A DNA stretch of 64,000 nt from Oceanobacillus neutriphilus (GCF_014645515.1 NZ_BMLW01000001.1:1-64000); one strand, 5' to 3'. Positions 34,611-46,896 are shown, numbered from the stretch's first letter. The notes: generated from the sequence alone by a model not told the origin. Numbers and translations are program-made.

Positions 34611-36203
34611 CTAGTTACTCTTCCAGTTGTTATAGGCCTCCTGATGAATTTCAACATATCTGTCAATACCCATCCCCTTTATTGTTTCTACATATTTATC
34701 CCAATTTGAAATTGGTTCCACACCGGTGATAAATTTTGCTTCCATCTGTTCCACATATGACTCCAAATCTACTTCAATCGTATTTATTTCTTTTTGTTCT
34801 TCTCTTTTTATACTTACTTCAGGAATAGCAACCTGGTAATATGGTTCTCTTTTTTCTTCTGTTTCATCAATTGTAAAAAGAGCAAAATTATCAGGCTCTT
34901 CTTTTACCTCAAGAGGAGGATTTAAAAATGGTGCTGCAATTCCATATGACGGTGTTAACGTCTTGCGGTAATCTTCTGTATTGTCATATCCTTCAGGCAA
35001 GGGAAGCTGGTTTCTTTTATTTTTTTCTTCATCAGCCCATTCCCATCTATACCCTTCAGGTCCCTGATCGAGATAAACTCCGCCCTCCTCGGTATAAAAA
35101 TAATCTGCCCATCTGATAGATGCCTCCGGATAAGGATTTTTTTCCGTTAAAATAAAAGCGCCACGGCTAAAACCTTGCGAAGCAGTAACAATTAATTCAT
35201 CGGACACCGGACTTGTTAATGGAACAGTCATTGGATTATTTACTGCTTCATCATTTGCCTCACCAGTTAAAAAGTAAGAATAGTAGCCTCCCAGCAGACC
35301 AATTTTATTTTCCTGTCCTTTTGCGTTTACTTGATCTTCAGATTGAGAAAATGTCTCGGGATCCAGCAAGTTCTCCTCATATAACCTGTTCATATATATT
35401 AAATATTCTTTATAATTTTCGGTTATTGGTGCATAGCGAACTTCGCCATCTATTTCTTCTATACCTTGGCTTTTCAAACCGAAAGCGTTCAGAAATAACA
35501 TTCTGATGGGATCCATTCCTTCACTGCTGATTGGAATTTCATCGGCTTCCCCATTTTCATTTGGATCTTCATCCCGGAATTGAATTAATAAATCATAAAG
35601 TTCATCTGTTGATTCAGGCAGCTCCTCTACCCCTAAAGAATCCAGCCATTTTCCGTTATACCACACTGGGTTCACCCATTTTCCTCTGTGATCCGTATTA
35701 ATATGCGGCAAAGCATAAATATGACCGTCTGCTGAAGTAATCGATTTTTTGATATCCGGTCTTTCCTCCAGCACTTTTTTCATGTTTGGTCCATACTCCT
35801 CGATTAAATCCTCTAAAGGTAAAAATAGACCCTGCTCCCCGTATTCTCCTTCCATACCTGAAGTCAAATCAATTGGTCCATAAATAATATCGTCTAAATC
35901 ACCGCTGGATAGAGCAAGATTTAAGTTTGTGCCAAAATCACTGGCCGGTGGAGTATTAAATTCAAAATGTATATTGGTTTCTTCTGCATAATCTTGAAAA
36001 AAGGGCATATCCTTCCATTCTGTACCTTGTGCATTCGGCCCCATCATCGTCATTGTAATTTCCTCATCAACAATTGGAAAACCTTCTTTTCTTACTTCTA
36101 CATCAACGGCATGTTGTTTATCCTCCTCAGCCCCCGATGAACAAGCTGATATAAAACACGCTGCAACGATTGTAACAACTGACATCATCACTCTATTCCC
36201 CAT
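34611..36203 (-). CDS. Sugar-binding lipoprotein (paralogue 3), 530 aa
   Basis: Third tandem paralogue, the most diverged. Lipobox 'FISACS'; shared 'FPIVDEEITMTMMGP', 'DGHIYALPHINTDHRGKWVNPVWYNGKW', and 'WDKYVETIKGMG'. The hinge-proximal WYNGKWL block is conserved while the residue set around 'HINTDHRG' differs from the other two, suggesting another ligand. ATG 36203 with AAAGGAG upstream; a perfect cre site precedes it. Confidence 0.9.
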   Translation of the reverse strand: MGNRVMMSVVTIVAACFISACSSGAEEDKQHAVDVEVRKEGFPIVDEEITMTMMGPNAQGTEWKDMPFFQDYAEETNIHFEFNTPPASDFGTNLNLALSSGDLDDIIYGPIDLTSGMEGEYGEQGLFLPLEDLIEEYGPNMKKVLEERPDIKKSITSADGHIYALPHINTDHRGKWVNPVWYNGKWLDSLGVEELPESTDELYDLLIQFRDEDPNENGEADEIPISSEGMDPIRMLFLNAFGLKSQGIEEIDGEVRYAPITENYKEYLIYMNRLYEENLLDPETFSQSEDQVNAKGQENKIGLLGGYYSYFLTGEANDEAVNNPMTVPLTSPVSDELIVTASQGFSRGAFILTEKNPYPEASIRWADYFYTEEGGVYLDQGPEGYRWEWADEEKNKRNQLPLPEGYDNTEDYRKTLTPSYGIAAPFLNPPLEVKEEPDNFALFTIDETEEKREPYYQVAIPEVSIKREEQKEINTIEVDLESYVEQMEAKFITGVEPISNWDKYVETIKGMGIDRYVEIHQEAYNNWKSN

Positions 36204-36301
36204 CCATAATCTCCTTTCTTACTCTTTTATAGTGAGTTGATAGATTTCTGCAGAATTTACAGTACCTCCTTTTTTTGTAATGCTTACATGTTAGTTCCTT
36301 T

Positions 36302-36315
36302 TGAAACCGTTTTCA
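36302..36315 (-). promoter_or_regulatory. cre site (CcpA), perfect consensus
   Basis: TGAAAACGGTTTCA on the minus strand fits TGWAANCGNTNWCA at every position. It lies about 100 bp upstream of the third binding-protein gene, just after a possible GTGACA ... CATATT promoter. Confidence 0.75.
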
Positions 36316-36421
36316 ATATGTATATTTGTGTATGAATTGTCACTGTTATTAGGCAGCACTTGTTTATAAAGACTTTATACTTTCTGTGATATGTAAAACT
36401 TGTCCAACTATGCTGATTATT

Positions 36422-36462
36422 ACAAAAACGAGGAGAACCTCTTGGTTCCCCTCATTTTTGTT
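36422..36462 (-). terminator. Terminator after AraC-type regulator gene
   Basis: Stem ACAAAAACGAGG...AACC / GGTT...CCTCATTTTTGT with small mismatches and a T-run on the minus strand, directly at the end of the regulator gene. Confidence 0.75.
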
Positions 36463-38710
36463 ACCGATTAAACCTGCGATATTGTCCTGGTGTGATACCA
36501 ACATTCTTTTTGAATTTCCTGGTAAAATTAGCAACATCCTTATATCCGACATTCAAAACAATCTGCTTGATTGAATCATTGCTTTTTACCAATTGCTGTT
36601 TAACATAATTCATTCTTAGCTCTTGTACATATTCAGAGAAATTTACACCGGTTTGATCTTTAATAAAGCGGCTGACATAAGATGCCGATAGTTGGAATTC
36701 AACTGCAATTTTCCCCAGTGACAGGTCGTACTGGTCAAAATGGAGCTGTATATAGTTTAGTATATTTTTTCGTAACTGATCATTATGGCTTTCTTTATCT
36801 TTTGCAACTTCCTTGCAGACCTCCTGAATCATTGTCAGCAAATCTCTATGCAGCTGTTCAGACGAACTAAATTCTGCAAGTTTGTCAATATTTTGTATAT
36901 GGTTCCTGAGTCCAAGATCCGATATTGTTTTAATAACCGTATTAATAATATCGTAGTATATCAACTTCACAGCATGCAGTGGGAGTCCTTTCTTTGTATG
37001 TAGTGAAAAAATGTCAGTTAACGTTTCCTTTGCTACTGCCACATCACCCTGTTTTAAACTTTGCACCAGTTTTATTTGTTCTTCTCTAGGGTAACCGAAG
37101 ACCTGTTCCTGTTCTAAACTGATATCTTCAAAGTTAATAATGCTTCCTGCTGGATACATAAATTTATAATCCATTGCTGCCAATGCTTCGATGTAGGAAC
37201 GATTTATTGATTTCTTTTCATTACAAATTCCTCCCACACTAATTGTAGGCTCCGAAGAAAGTGTCTCTCTCATATAATACTGTACTTCTCCAATAACCTT
37301 TCCCCTGTCTTCTCCAGGATTTCCCTGTCTTTTCTCTAAGCCGATAATCAATGCGAATGTGTCATTATAAAGTAAATTGACAGCCTGACCAACGGCATTC
37401 GTCAGTGCAAGTTCCGAAAAATCCTTTAATACTTTCTCCCTTGTTTCTACCTCATTTACTTTAACATTTTTTTCCTCAAAAAAGATTATGGAAACAAAGT
37501 AGGCTTCAGCTTTTATTGGAATATGCAATGTATCCAGCATCTTCTCTATTTCTTTCTCATCATTTATATCTCCTCTTAGCAAACGGACCAACAGTTGTTC
37601 CCTTGCAAAAGGCTGTTGTAAATCGACCGTTTCATTAATCATCTGATAATCATGATAAATATGAGAAATACGATGTTGAATGGTTTCTAACTCATTTTTA
37701 TTTTCATTATTAAGGCCGCCATTTGTCAGTTCAAACAATTTTTTTATTGGCTTGTACTGGTTTCTGCCCAAATAAACTGCAAGCACAATACCCAACACAA
37801 AAATCCCTGTTATAATCAAGAGGATTAATTGCTTTGTATGCTGCAATCTTTCAAAAAACTGTTCCGTATCCAGAATCGTTACAAACGTCCAACCGCTGTC
37901 ATCTGATTTAACAGTTGAACGTGAATATTCATTCCCATTAATGTCTAAATTATCGATCCCCTGCTTGTTTCCAATAATCTTATCCCAATCTGACTGTGCA
38001 ATATCTTCATCATGTATTGCAGCTGCAACCTCTTCATTATTTTCATTCAAAATATATGCATTTCCTTCAAAATCGCCCAGTATGGTTTCCATCTGGTCAT
38101 TCATCATAGATTCCTTAATAAAAAACATCACTGTTCCATAAGGCGTCGGATTATTTGGTGCAATTGGGAACAAATAAGCGACAACACGTTCCTTATTTCC
38201 TTCATTTGTAATGATATTTTCAGCAGATTTAATCATTGGTAAATTCGTATGTAATTCTTCTATAAACTGTTCTTTTTCCCAATCCTCAAACTGGTATTTT
38301 CTTTCTAAGAGCACATTAAGCGGGTAAGAACCATTGGTGGAATACAAAATATCTTTTGAATGATAATAAACAAATAATTCTTCTATAATGGAACTGTTTG
38401 CTTTATATTTTTTCAACTCATCGATGGCCTCACCACCGTAATAATCATCACTCACCATATAGGGAGTTAAACGGGGATCATAAGATATCCTTGCAGCAAG
38501 CGTTTTCAATTCATTCATTCTTCCATCAGTCAATTGTTTTACTTGTTCCAGTTTACTGATATTGGCCTGTTCAATTTCTTCACGTAAACTGGAAACCGAA
38601 TTCTTGTATACGATAAAGCTTAAAACAGAAAATGGAATTAGAAATATTAATAGATAGGAGACAATATATTTGTATAATAAGCGGGATTTTAACCATTTAA
38701 ATTTAGACAA
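36461..38710 (-). CDS. Membrane-anchored AraC-family regulator, 749 aa
   Basis: Sensor-regulator like B. subtilis YtdP or a fused YesM/YesN. Membrane helix at about 14-34, extracellular Cache-like domain (about 35-290), second helix (about 293-313), cytoplasmic linker, and C-terminal AraC HTH (about 650-749) with 'SLGKIAVEFQLSASYVSRFIKDQTG' and 'IKQIVLNVGYKDVANFTRKFKKNVGITPGQYR'. TTG start behind GGAGG. It lies just before the first sugar-binding gene, so it likely senses a sugar outside the cell and activates the locus. Confidence 0.9.
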   Translation of the reverse strand: MSKFKWLKSRLLYKYIVSYLLIFLIPFSVLSFIVYKNSVSSLREEIEQANISKLEQVKQLTDGRMNELKTLAARISYDPRLTPYMVSDDYYGGEAIDELKKYKANSSIIEELFVYYHSKDILYSTNGSYPLNVLLERKYQFEDWEKEQFIEELHTNLPMIKSAENIITNEGNKERVVAYLFPIAPNNPTPYGTVMFFIKESMMNDQMETILGDFEGNAYILNENNEEVAAAIHDEDIAQSDWDKIIGNKQGIDNLDINGNEYSRSTVKSDDSGWTFVTILDTEQFFERLQHTKQLILLIITGIFVLGIVLAVYLGRNQYKPIKKLFELTNGGLNNENKNELETIQHRISHIYHDYQMINETVDLQQPFAREQLLVRLLRGDINDEKEIEKMLDTLHIPIKAEAYFVSIIFFEEKNVKVNEVETREKVLKDFSELALTNAVGQAVNLLYNDTFALIIGLEKRQGNPGEDRGKVIGEVQYYMRETLSSEPTISVGGICNEKKSINRSYIEALAAMDYKFMYPAGSIINFEDISLEQEQVFGYPREEQIKLVQSLKQGDVAVAKETLTDIFSLHTKKGLPLHAVKLIYYDIINTVIKTISDLGLRNHIQNIDKLAEFSSSEQLHRDLLTMIQEVCKEVAKDKESHNDQLRKNILNYIQLHFDQYDLSLGKIAVEFQLSASYVSRFIKDQTGVNFSEYVQELRMNYVKQQLVKSNDSIKQIVLNVGYKDVANFTRKFKKNVGITPGQYRRFNR

Positions 38711-38765
38711 CTCCCTGGCCTCCTTTTATTTTTAATTTACTCATCTTTTTATTTTTTGAACAAGT

Positions 38766-39568
38766 TATTGTGTATAGCTTCCGCTCCGGCCAACCACTCC
38801 GCTTTCCGACGTACAACTCTTTTCGATGGGACGAGTAATCGCAGTCCCAGGACGTACTAGTGCAGACGTTGCAACAAATGTTTCCGGTGGGGTGAGTAAT
38901 CGCAACCCCAGGACGCCTGAGATCTTAGTCTGCCATGGGGACGGCTTCAGCTCGCCCTGCGATGCACAAATGTTTCCGATGGGGCGAGTAATCGCAAAAG
39001 CTCTTCGGTGGGACGAGTAATCGCAAAAGCTCTTCGGTGGGACGAGTAATCGCAGTCCCAGTCCCAGGACGCCTGAGATCTTAGTTTTCCAAGGGGATGG
39101 CTTCAGCTAAATTGAAAGGAAAACCGCTTTTCAAATGCTTGATTTGGCAATTTAAATGACGACACAGCATGGGATAGTAAATATCGGGAATAGCTTTTAT
39201 GAACAAAAAGTAATCGTGACGGGACATTTTTATATGCACCACGTAAAAGATATTCTTTGCTGGTCTAATTTCTATTTGCTTAGTTGTAATAAACAATATA
39301 GAATACCTTGCTAGCGGAGGTGGACCGTTTTGACTCCTGAGGGATTAAGCACCATCTGAAGATCCACTTTTGCCAAGTGCTCTTCTTGGCAAAAGTTAGC
39401 TGAAGAGCGTGCCCCTAGGAAAGCAAAACGGTTCGCCGCAGCGGTCGCTTTACACCTTACCTTCTTTCTGTGTGTTGAGTTTATGCTTTGTCAAGAAATA
39501 GATGGAAGGAACAATCAACACCTGTCTCTATGATAGGCAAGTTATTTTTTAAGGTGCGAAAGTTGAGT
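38766..39568. repeat. Long non-coding dispersed element, copy 1
   Basis: Shares many long blocks in the same order with 49908-50565: e.g. TTGATTTGGCAATTTAAATGA, the 'GATAGTAAATATCGGGAATA' block, 'CTGAAGAGC', 'AAGCAAAACGG' and the right end GGTGCGAAAGTTGAGT (39553-39568). Two long stems are conserved: 39319-39332 with 39424-39437, and a 12-bp hairpin 39366-39377 with 39385-39396. The left terminal arm present in copy 2 is missing. The right end touches the stop codon of the YesL-like gene. A short leftward frame at 39296-39081 is not kept intact in copy 2. Confidence 0.75.
38828..39059. repeat. Cluster of five GAGTAATCGCA hairpin modules, three in 29-bp tandem
   Basis: The loop GAGTAATCGCA occurs at 38833, 38894, 38986, 39015 and 39044. 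Flanking stems are GGGAC/GTCCC, GGGGT/ACCCC and GGGAC/GTCCC for copies 1, 2 and 5. Copies 3 and 4 lack the right stem arm, being followed by AAAGCTCTTCGGT, and repeat with exact 29-bp spacing. Confidence 0.8.
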
Positions 39569-40188
39569 TAATTTAACTTTTTCTCTTCCAGTTGAATAAA
39601 AGCTCTATGAGCAAACCATGTAATAGGAAAAATAGTCAATGACGCCCCCACAAAAAAAGTCAGCACCGGAAGATATATAAATAAATAATACAGCAATAAA
39701 ATGCATAACAGCATAGCAATTGTTTCAAAAGGGCGGGCAAATGCAACGAAGAAAGATTGCTTGAAATATTGAAAGTATTTTAATTTATAACGTGAAAATA
39801 CAGGAAAGAAATATAAGAGAACCACGATATATAGCAAAACGATAAGTAATAATAAAGAATGGATAAACGCAGATTGGATTACTTGTTTAGAGATGTTCAA
39901 ATCCATATATAGAAAGGCACCTACAACCAGAAGAACAATTCCCAGTCCATTCGATCTTAAAAATTGTTTCTTATATGTATGAAGAAAAACCTGAAAAATA
40001 GGCGCATCGTATCCTTCCTGGAACCATTTACTTATAACTGTAGTCACCGCAGCAGTTGCTGGAATAACCCCAAAAAGACCAAGTCCTAATATAGTAAACA
40101 TAAGCCAGAGTATCTGTAAATAAATCATTTTAGATAACCAATTTCCAAAATCGTAAAAAACCTTAATAAAACCGCTTAGCGCTGACAT
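39568..40188 (-). CDS. YesL-like DUF624 membrane protein, 206 aa
   Basis: Multi-helix membrane protein with about five hydrophobic segments and the family start 'FGNWLSKMIYLQILWLMFTILGLGLFGVIPATAA'-like region. YesL-type genes regularly head sugar ABC loci with LplB/LplC permeases, as here. ATG 40188 is preferred over 40227 because GGGAGGGG lies just before it. Function unknown; a sensory or transport accessory role is usually assumed. Its stop codon coincides with the end of the repeat element. Confidence 0.8.
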   Translation of the reverse strand: MSALSGFIKVFYDFGNWLSKMIYLQILWLMFTILGLGLFGVIPATAAVTTVISKWFQEGYDAPIFQVFLHTYKKQFLRSNGLGIVLLVVGAFLYMDLNISKQVIQSAFIHSLLLLIVLLYIVVLLYFFPVFSRYKLKYFQYFKQSFFVAFARPFETIAMLLCILLLYYLFIYLPVLTFFVGASLTIFPITWFAHRAFIQLEEKKLN

Positions 40189-40532
40189 ATTTCCCCTCCC
40201 GTATAGTGTTATCTGCCCCTCATTCATAAATTGTCCGACCCGTCCGAATCTTCTTATTTATCAAATAACAAAAATTACAATTTACCCTATCTGCATAACA
40301 AACATATCATACTTATCCATCTTTTGGTAGGCTCAAATTTTACGTTCTTCCGATATACTTTTGCCCTTACAATATACATTTTTTTGAAATCCATCACCTT
40401 ACCCGCACCTCAAATTTCACTACATTGAAATACTTTTGTGATAAAAAACAAGAAAAGCATCTGATTAAAAAAAACCTCTGTCTATGATGAATGATTCATC
40501 ATAGACAGAGGTTTCTCCATTTTTATTATATA
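40189..40532. other. Intergenic region between eno and YesL-like gene
   Basis: 344 bp, AT-rich, with only the eno terminator (40473-40513) recognised. The rest shows no gene, repeat or clear promoter to me. Confidence 0.5.
40473..40513 (-). terminator. Terminator after eno
   Basis: Near-perfect 19-20 bp stem (AAACCTCTGTCTATGATGAA with its complement) and a T-run of eight on the minus strand, 20 bp after the enolase stop. It is strong, as expected at the end of the glycolytic transcript. Confidence 0.92.
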
Positions 40533-41915
<1,383 letters not shown>

Positions 41916-41923
41916 TTAAATTT

Positions 41924-43462
41924 TTATTTATTAATCAAGGATGAACCAGTCATTTCTTCCGGTTTCTCTACATCAAGTAAATCTAATAATGTTGGTGCTA
42001 AGTCAGCAAGAATACCGCCGTCCCGTAATGTTATGTCATCTTTCGTAACGATAACAGGAACAGGGTTGGTTGTGTGGGCAGTCATCGGTTTATCTTCCAA
42101 TGTAACAACCTCATCAGAGTTTCCGTGGTCAGCTGTAATAATAGCATGTCCACCTAACTCCGTAATCTTATCAACAATTTTACCAAGGCATTCATCGACT
42201 GCTTCAATCGCATCAATTGTCGGCTGCAGCATTCCTGAATGACCCACCATATCCGGGTTGGCAAAGTTTAAAAGAATCGCATTTTGCTCTCCGCCGTCAA
42301 GTTCTTTTAATAACGCGTCCGTTACTTCATAAGCACTCATTTCCGGTTGCAGATCATAGGTTGCTACTTTTGGTGAATCAATAAGAATACGTTTTTCACC
42401 ATCAAATTCTTTTTCACGGCCACCGCTCATAAAGAAGGTGACATGTGGATATTTTTCTGTTTCTGCAATACGTAATTGGTTCAGGTTATTCTGTGCTAAA
42501 ACTTCGCCAATCGTATTATCCAGGTTAATTGGTTTATATGCAACATATCCATCCACAGTTTCACTGAAGTTTGTCATCATAACAAACTCAAGATTTTTTG
42601 GAGCTTTCTCTCCGCGGTCAAAGTCTCTGAAATCATCGTTTGCAAATGTTCTGGAGACCTGAATTGCACGGTCAGGACGGAAGTTATAGAAGATAATAGC
42701 ATCTTCATCTTCAATAGTTGCAACAGGTTTATCATTCTCATCTGTAATAACAGAAGGAATCACAAATTCATCGTAGATTTCGTTTTTATAACTGTCTTCT
42801 ACCACTTCAGCAGCACTGTGATAAGAAGGGCCTTCTCCATAAACCATAGCATCATATGCTTTTTTCACACGATCCCAGCGTTTATCGCGGTCCATGGAAT
42901 AGTAGCGTCCAGAAACGGTCGCAATTTGACCGACGCCTAATTCCTTCATTTTTTCTTCCGTCTGCTTCAGATATTCACCAGCTGTTTGTGGACCTACATC
43001 ACGGCCGTCAAGGAAAGCATGAACATATACTTTCTCTAATCCATGCTGTTTTGCCAGTTCCAATAAGGCGAATAGATGATTGATATGACTATGCACACCG
43101 CCATCAGATAAAAGCCCGAAAAGATGTAATGCTTTATCTTTTTCTTTTGCATGCTTTACAGCATCAACAAGTGCATCTACCTCGAAAAAGTCGCCTTCCT
43201 CAATAGATAGATTAACACGTGTCAAACTTTGATAAACAATACGGCCTGCGCCAATGTTTAAGTGACCGACCTCTGAGTTACCCATTTGACCGTCTGGCAA
43301 TCCAACTGACTTTCCGGAAGCAGTCAGCTGATTATGTGCATAAGCATTCCAATAGCGGTCAAAGTTTGGTGTTTTTGCCTGTTTGACTGCATTTCCTTTT
43401 ACTTCATCACGGATAGCAAAGCCATCCAGAATAATTAATGCAGCTAATTTATCTTGACTCAT
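41924..43462 (-). CDS. gpmI: 2,3-bisphosphoglycerate-independent phosphoglycerate mutase, 512 aa
   Basis: Mn-dependent mutase interconverting 3- and 2-phosphoglycerate. Alkaline-phosphatase fold with '[11 protein letters not shown]' and the phospho-serine loop '[14 protein letters not shown]' (Ser about 62); metal and substrate residues in '[10 protein letters not shown]', '[13 protein letters not shown]' and '[10 protein letters not shown]'. Its start overlaps tpiA stop by four bases (ATGA). Confidence 0.97.
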   Translation of the reverse strand: MSQDKLAALIILDGFAIRDEVKGNAVKQAKTPNFDRYWNAYAHNQLTASGKSVGLPDGQMGNSEVGHLNIGAGRIVYQSLTRVNLSIEEGDFFEVDALVDAVKHAKEKDKALHLFGLLSDGGVHSHINHLFALLELAKQHGLEKVYVHAFLDGRDVGPQTAGEYLKQTEEKMKELGVGQIATVSGRYYSMDRDKRWDRVKKAYDAMVYGEGPSYHSAAEVVEDSYKNEIYDEFVIPSVITDENDKPVATIEDEDAIIFYNFRPDRAIQVSRTFANDDFRDFDRGEKAPKNLEFVMMTNFSETVDGYVAYKPINLDNTIGEVLAQNNLNQLRIAETEKYPHVTFFMSGGREKEFDGEKRILIDSPKVATYDLQPEMSAYEVTDALLKELDGGEQNAILLNFANPDMVGHSGMLQPTIDAIEAVDECLGKIVDKITELGGHAIITADHGNSDEVVTLEDKPMTAHTTNPVPVIVTKDDITLRDGGILADLAPTLLDLLDVEKPEEMTGSSLINK

Positions 43463-44214
43463 TTTGTACCTGCCTCCACTAGTTGAACAAAGGATTCCGG
43501 TTCTAAGCTTGCACCGCCGACGAGTGCTCCATCAATATCAGATTGGGCAAGAAGTTCATCAATATTAGCAGGCTTTACGCTGCCGCCATATTGGATAACT
43601 ACCTGGTCAGCTATACCTTGAGAAGTAATTTCTGCAATTACTTTACGTGTTTTTGCGCAAACTTCATTGGCATCTTCACTGGAAGCTGTTTTTCCTGTTC
43701 CGATTGCCCAGATTGGTTCATACGCAACAATTGTTTGTGTTACCTGTTCATCAGATAATCCTGCCAATGCTTTTTTAACCTGATTGCCGACAACATCCAT
43801 TGTTTCGTTTGCTTCACGTTGTTCTAACGTTTCACCGACACAAACGATTGGAGTTAAGCCATGTGCAAAGGCAGCTTTTGTTTTTTGATTAACAGACTCA
43901 TCTGTTTCCGCAAAGTACTCACGGCGTTCAGAGTGTCCGATAACAACATGTGTTACACCTATGTCTGTTAACATAACCGGGCTGACTTCCCCAGTGTAAG
44001 CTCCAGATTCTTCAAAGTGCATGTTTTGAGCAGCAACTTTCACATTTGAGCCCTTTGCTTTTTCAACAAGAGCAGGTAAATGTACGAAAGGTGCACAAAC
44101 AATTGCTTCTGTATTCCCGCCTGGCGCTTTAGGAATAACGGCATCCATAAAATCAGATGCTTCTGCCAAAGTTTTATTCATTTTCCAGTTTCCCGCAATA
44201 ACTACTTTTCGCAT
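43459..44214 (-). CDS. tpiA: Triosephosphate isomerase, 251 aa
   Basis: Interconverts dihydroxyacetone phosphate and glyceraldehyde 3-phosphate. Catalytic Lys in 'AGNWKMNK' (about 13), His in 'VIGHSERRE' (about 95), Glu in '[12 protein letters not shown]' (about 168), phosphate loop 'QYGGSVK'. Between pgk and gpmI in the classic order. Confidence 0.97.
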   Translation of the reverse strand: MRKVVIAGNWKMNKTLAEASDFMDAVIPKAPGGNTEAIVCAPFVHLPALVEKAKGSNVKVAAQNMHFEESGAYTGEVSPVMLTDIGVTHVVIGHSERREYFAETDESVNQKTKAAFAHGLTPIVCVGETLEQREANETMDVVGNQVKKALAGLSDEQVTQTIVAYEPIWAIGTGKTASSEDANEVCAKTRKVIAEITSQGIADQVVIQYGGSVKPANIDELLAQSDIDGALVGGASLEPESFVQLVEAGTK

Positions 44215-44237
44215 GCGCTCACCTCATCCATTCTTAA

Positions 44238-45419
44238 TTATTTATCGTTTAACGCCTCTACCCCCGGCAGAACTTTACCTTCCATAAATTCTAAGGAAGC
44301 TCCCCCGCCTGTAGATACATGGTTCATTTCACTTGCCAGACCGAATTTTTCTACTGCTGCTGCAGAATCTCCTCCACCGATAACAGAGAAACCTTCTGTT
44401 TCAGCTACAGCATCCGCAACTGCTTTTGTACCGCCGGCAAAGGCATTTAATTCAAATACACCCATTGGTCCATTCCAAATAACTAATTTAGATTCTTTTA
44501 TGATCGAAGCGAATGCTTCACGAGTTTTAGTTCCGATATCCAGTGCTTCCCAATCAGCAGGAATTTGATCGATATCAACAATTTTCGTATTCGCATCTTC
44601 TGAAAAATCATCTGCTACAACTGCATCCACTGGTAAAACAAAATTAACGCCTTTGTCTTCTGCTTTTTGCATAAACTCTTTTGCTAGATCTATTTTGTCT
44701 TCCTCTAATAGAGATTTACCAATTTCATGCCCTTGTGCTTTAATAAATGTATAAGCTAATCCCCCGCCAATGAGCAGATTATCAACTTTGTCGAGCAGAT
44801 TATCAATCACATTGATTTTATCTTTTACTTTTGCTCCACCGATAATTGCTGTAAATGGACGTGCCGGATCTTCCAATGCTTTCCCGAGAACTTCGATTTC
44901 TTTTTCCATTAATAGTCCTGCTGCAGCTGGAAGCTTTGTAGCAATACCTGTTGTTGAAGCGTGTGCACGGTGTGCTGCTCCAAAGGCATCATTTACATAT
45001 ACATCAGCCATTTTAGCAAATGCATCAACTAATGCTGGATCATTCTTCTCTTCACCAGCTTCAAAACGAACATTTTCAATTAATAAAATATCGCCATTGT
45101 TTAATTGGCCGATAGCTTTATCCACTTCTTCACCGTAGACTTCATCCGTCTTCATAACTTCTTTGTTTAATAAATCGCTCAAACGTTTTGCTACCGGATC
45201 TAAGCGAAGTTCCTCTACAACAGTCCCTTTAGGACGTCCCAGGTGACTCGCCAAGATAAGCTTTGCTCCCTTATCCGTCAGCTCACGGATTGTCGGCAAT
45301 GCAGCACGAATACGTGTATCGTCAGTAATTTCACCGTCTTTTAAAGGCACGTTAAAATCTACCCGGCAAAATACACGTTTACCTTCTACTTGTAAATCAG
45401 CAATGGTTTTTTTGTTCAA
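44238..45419 (-). CDS. pgk: Phosphoglycerate kinase, 393 aa
   Basis: Forms ATP and 3-phosphoglycerate. 'CRVDFNVPL' and '[11 protein letters not shown]' in the N-terminal domain, 'GGAKVKDKI', 'GPMGVFE' and the nucleotide-loop '[13 protein letters not shown]' near the end. TTG start at 45419 behind GGAGGG. Unlike in B. subtilis, a 420-bp gap with a terminator and repeat element separates it from gap; a weak TATAAT (45462-45457) could be its own -10. Confidence 0.97.
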   Translation of the reverse strand: MNKKTIADLQVEGKRVFCRVDFNVPLKDGEITDDTRIRAALPTIRELTDKGAKLILASHLGRPKGTVVEELRLDPVAKRLSDLLNKEVMKTDEVYGEEVDKAIGQLNNGDILLIENVRFEAGEEKNDPALVDAFAKMADVYVNDAFGAAHRAHASTTGIATKLPAAAGLLMEKEIEVLGKALEDPARPFTAIIGGAKVKDKINVIDNLLDKVDNLLIGGGLAYTFIKAQGHEIGKSLLEEDKIDLAKEFMQKAEDKGVNFVLPVDAVVADDFSEDANTKIVDIDQIPADWEALDIGTKTREAFASIIKESKLVIWNGPMGVFELNAFAGGTKAVADAVAETEGFSVIGGGDSAAAVEKFGLASEMNHVSTGGGASLEFMEGKVLPGVEALNDK

Positions 45420-45456
45420 CGGAATCCCTCCTAATTAGGTATATGTAACTCTCGTT

Positions 45457-45462
45457 ATTATA
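45457..45462 (-). promoter_or_regulatory. Possible -10 element of pgk
   Basis: Consensus TATAAT on the minus strand about 38 bp upstream of pgk; no good -35 was found at 16-18 bases. It would drive pgk-tpiA-gpmI-eno separately from gap. Confidence 0.4.
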
Positions 45463-45504
45463 CCATTTTATCTTGCTTTACTACTAATTCTAGTGAAAAT
45501 AAGT

Positions 45505-45745
45505 GTTCAAAAAGTCCGTTAAAAGGACCGAGAAGTTCAAGGCAGCGCAGCTTCGAGTAGCGGAATGTATGTTTTTAAATACATGAGCAACGGTTTTAAT
45601 AGGCCGAGTAATCGCAGGCCTCAACGTAGAAGCAAGCTAACGAACTTCCGCAGGATGCGGTGACTTCTACGTTGCCCACACGACGTGGGCGCTTTTAGTA
45701 GAAGGTCCTTTTCCCGATGCGTCATTTTTAATGGGCTTTTTGAAC
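45505..45745. repeat. GTTCAAAAAG-ended inverted-repeat element (copy C), 241 bp
   Basis: Ends GTTCAAAAAG and CTTTTTGAAC. The left half parallels copy B (shared GAGAAGTTCAAGGC-type block, ATGTAT/ATACAT hairpin, GAGTAATCGCA module with stem AGGCC/GGCCT at 45601-45621). The right half has an extra part with an 11-bp inverted repeat CAACGTAGAAG and a small GCCCAC/GTGGGC hairpin. It lies between gap and pgk, with no coding capacity. Confidence 0.75.
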
Positions 45746-45759
45746 ATCTTCTAAAAAGA

Positions 45760-45793
45760 AAGTAGAGGAGGAAAACTGCTCCCTCCTCTACTT
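45760..45793 (-). terminator. Terminator after gap
   Basis: Perfect 12-bp stem AAGTAGAGGAGG / CCTCCTCTACTT with a T-run on the minus strand, about 45 bp after the gap stop codon. Confidence 0.85.
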
Positions 45794-45839
45794 ATACCGT
45801 TCGGAGAGGCTTACCTTACAACGAACGTCGTTTATTATC

Positions 45840-46859
<1,020 letters not shown>

Positions 46860-46896
46860 CTAAGAATATCTTGAAATTTTTATTTATATAAAGAGG

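Noticed and set aside
38981-39059. CRISPR array
   Set aside because: The 29-bp period is a direct tandem repeat with no variable spacers and no cas genes.
39081-39296. 71-codon leftward frame in the long repeat
   Set aside because: The corresponding part of copy 2 has a one-base deletion that shifts the frame and brings an early stop, so it is not kept as protein. It might be a trace of an old transposase.
38766-39568. Large ornate ncRNA such as OLE
   Set aside because: Known in related bacilli, but terminal repeats, target duplication and two copies at gene ends favour a mobile element, and I could not match the OLE neighbourhood or core.
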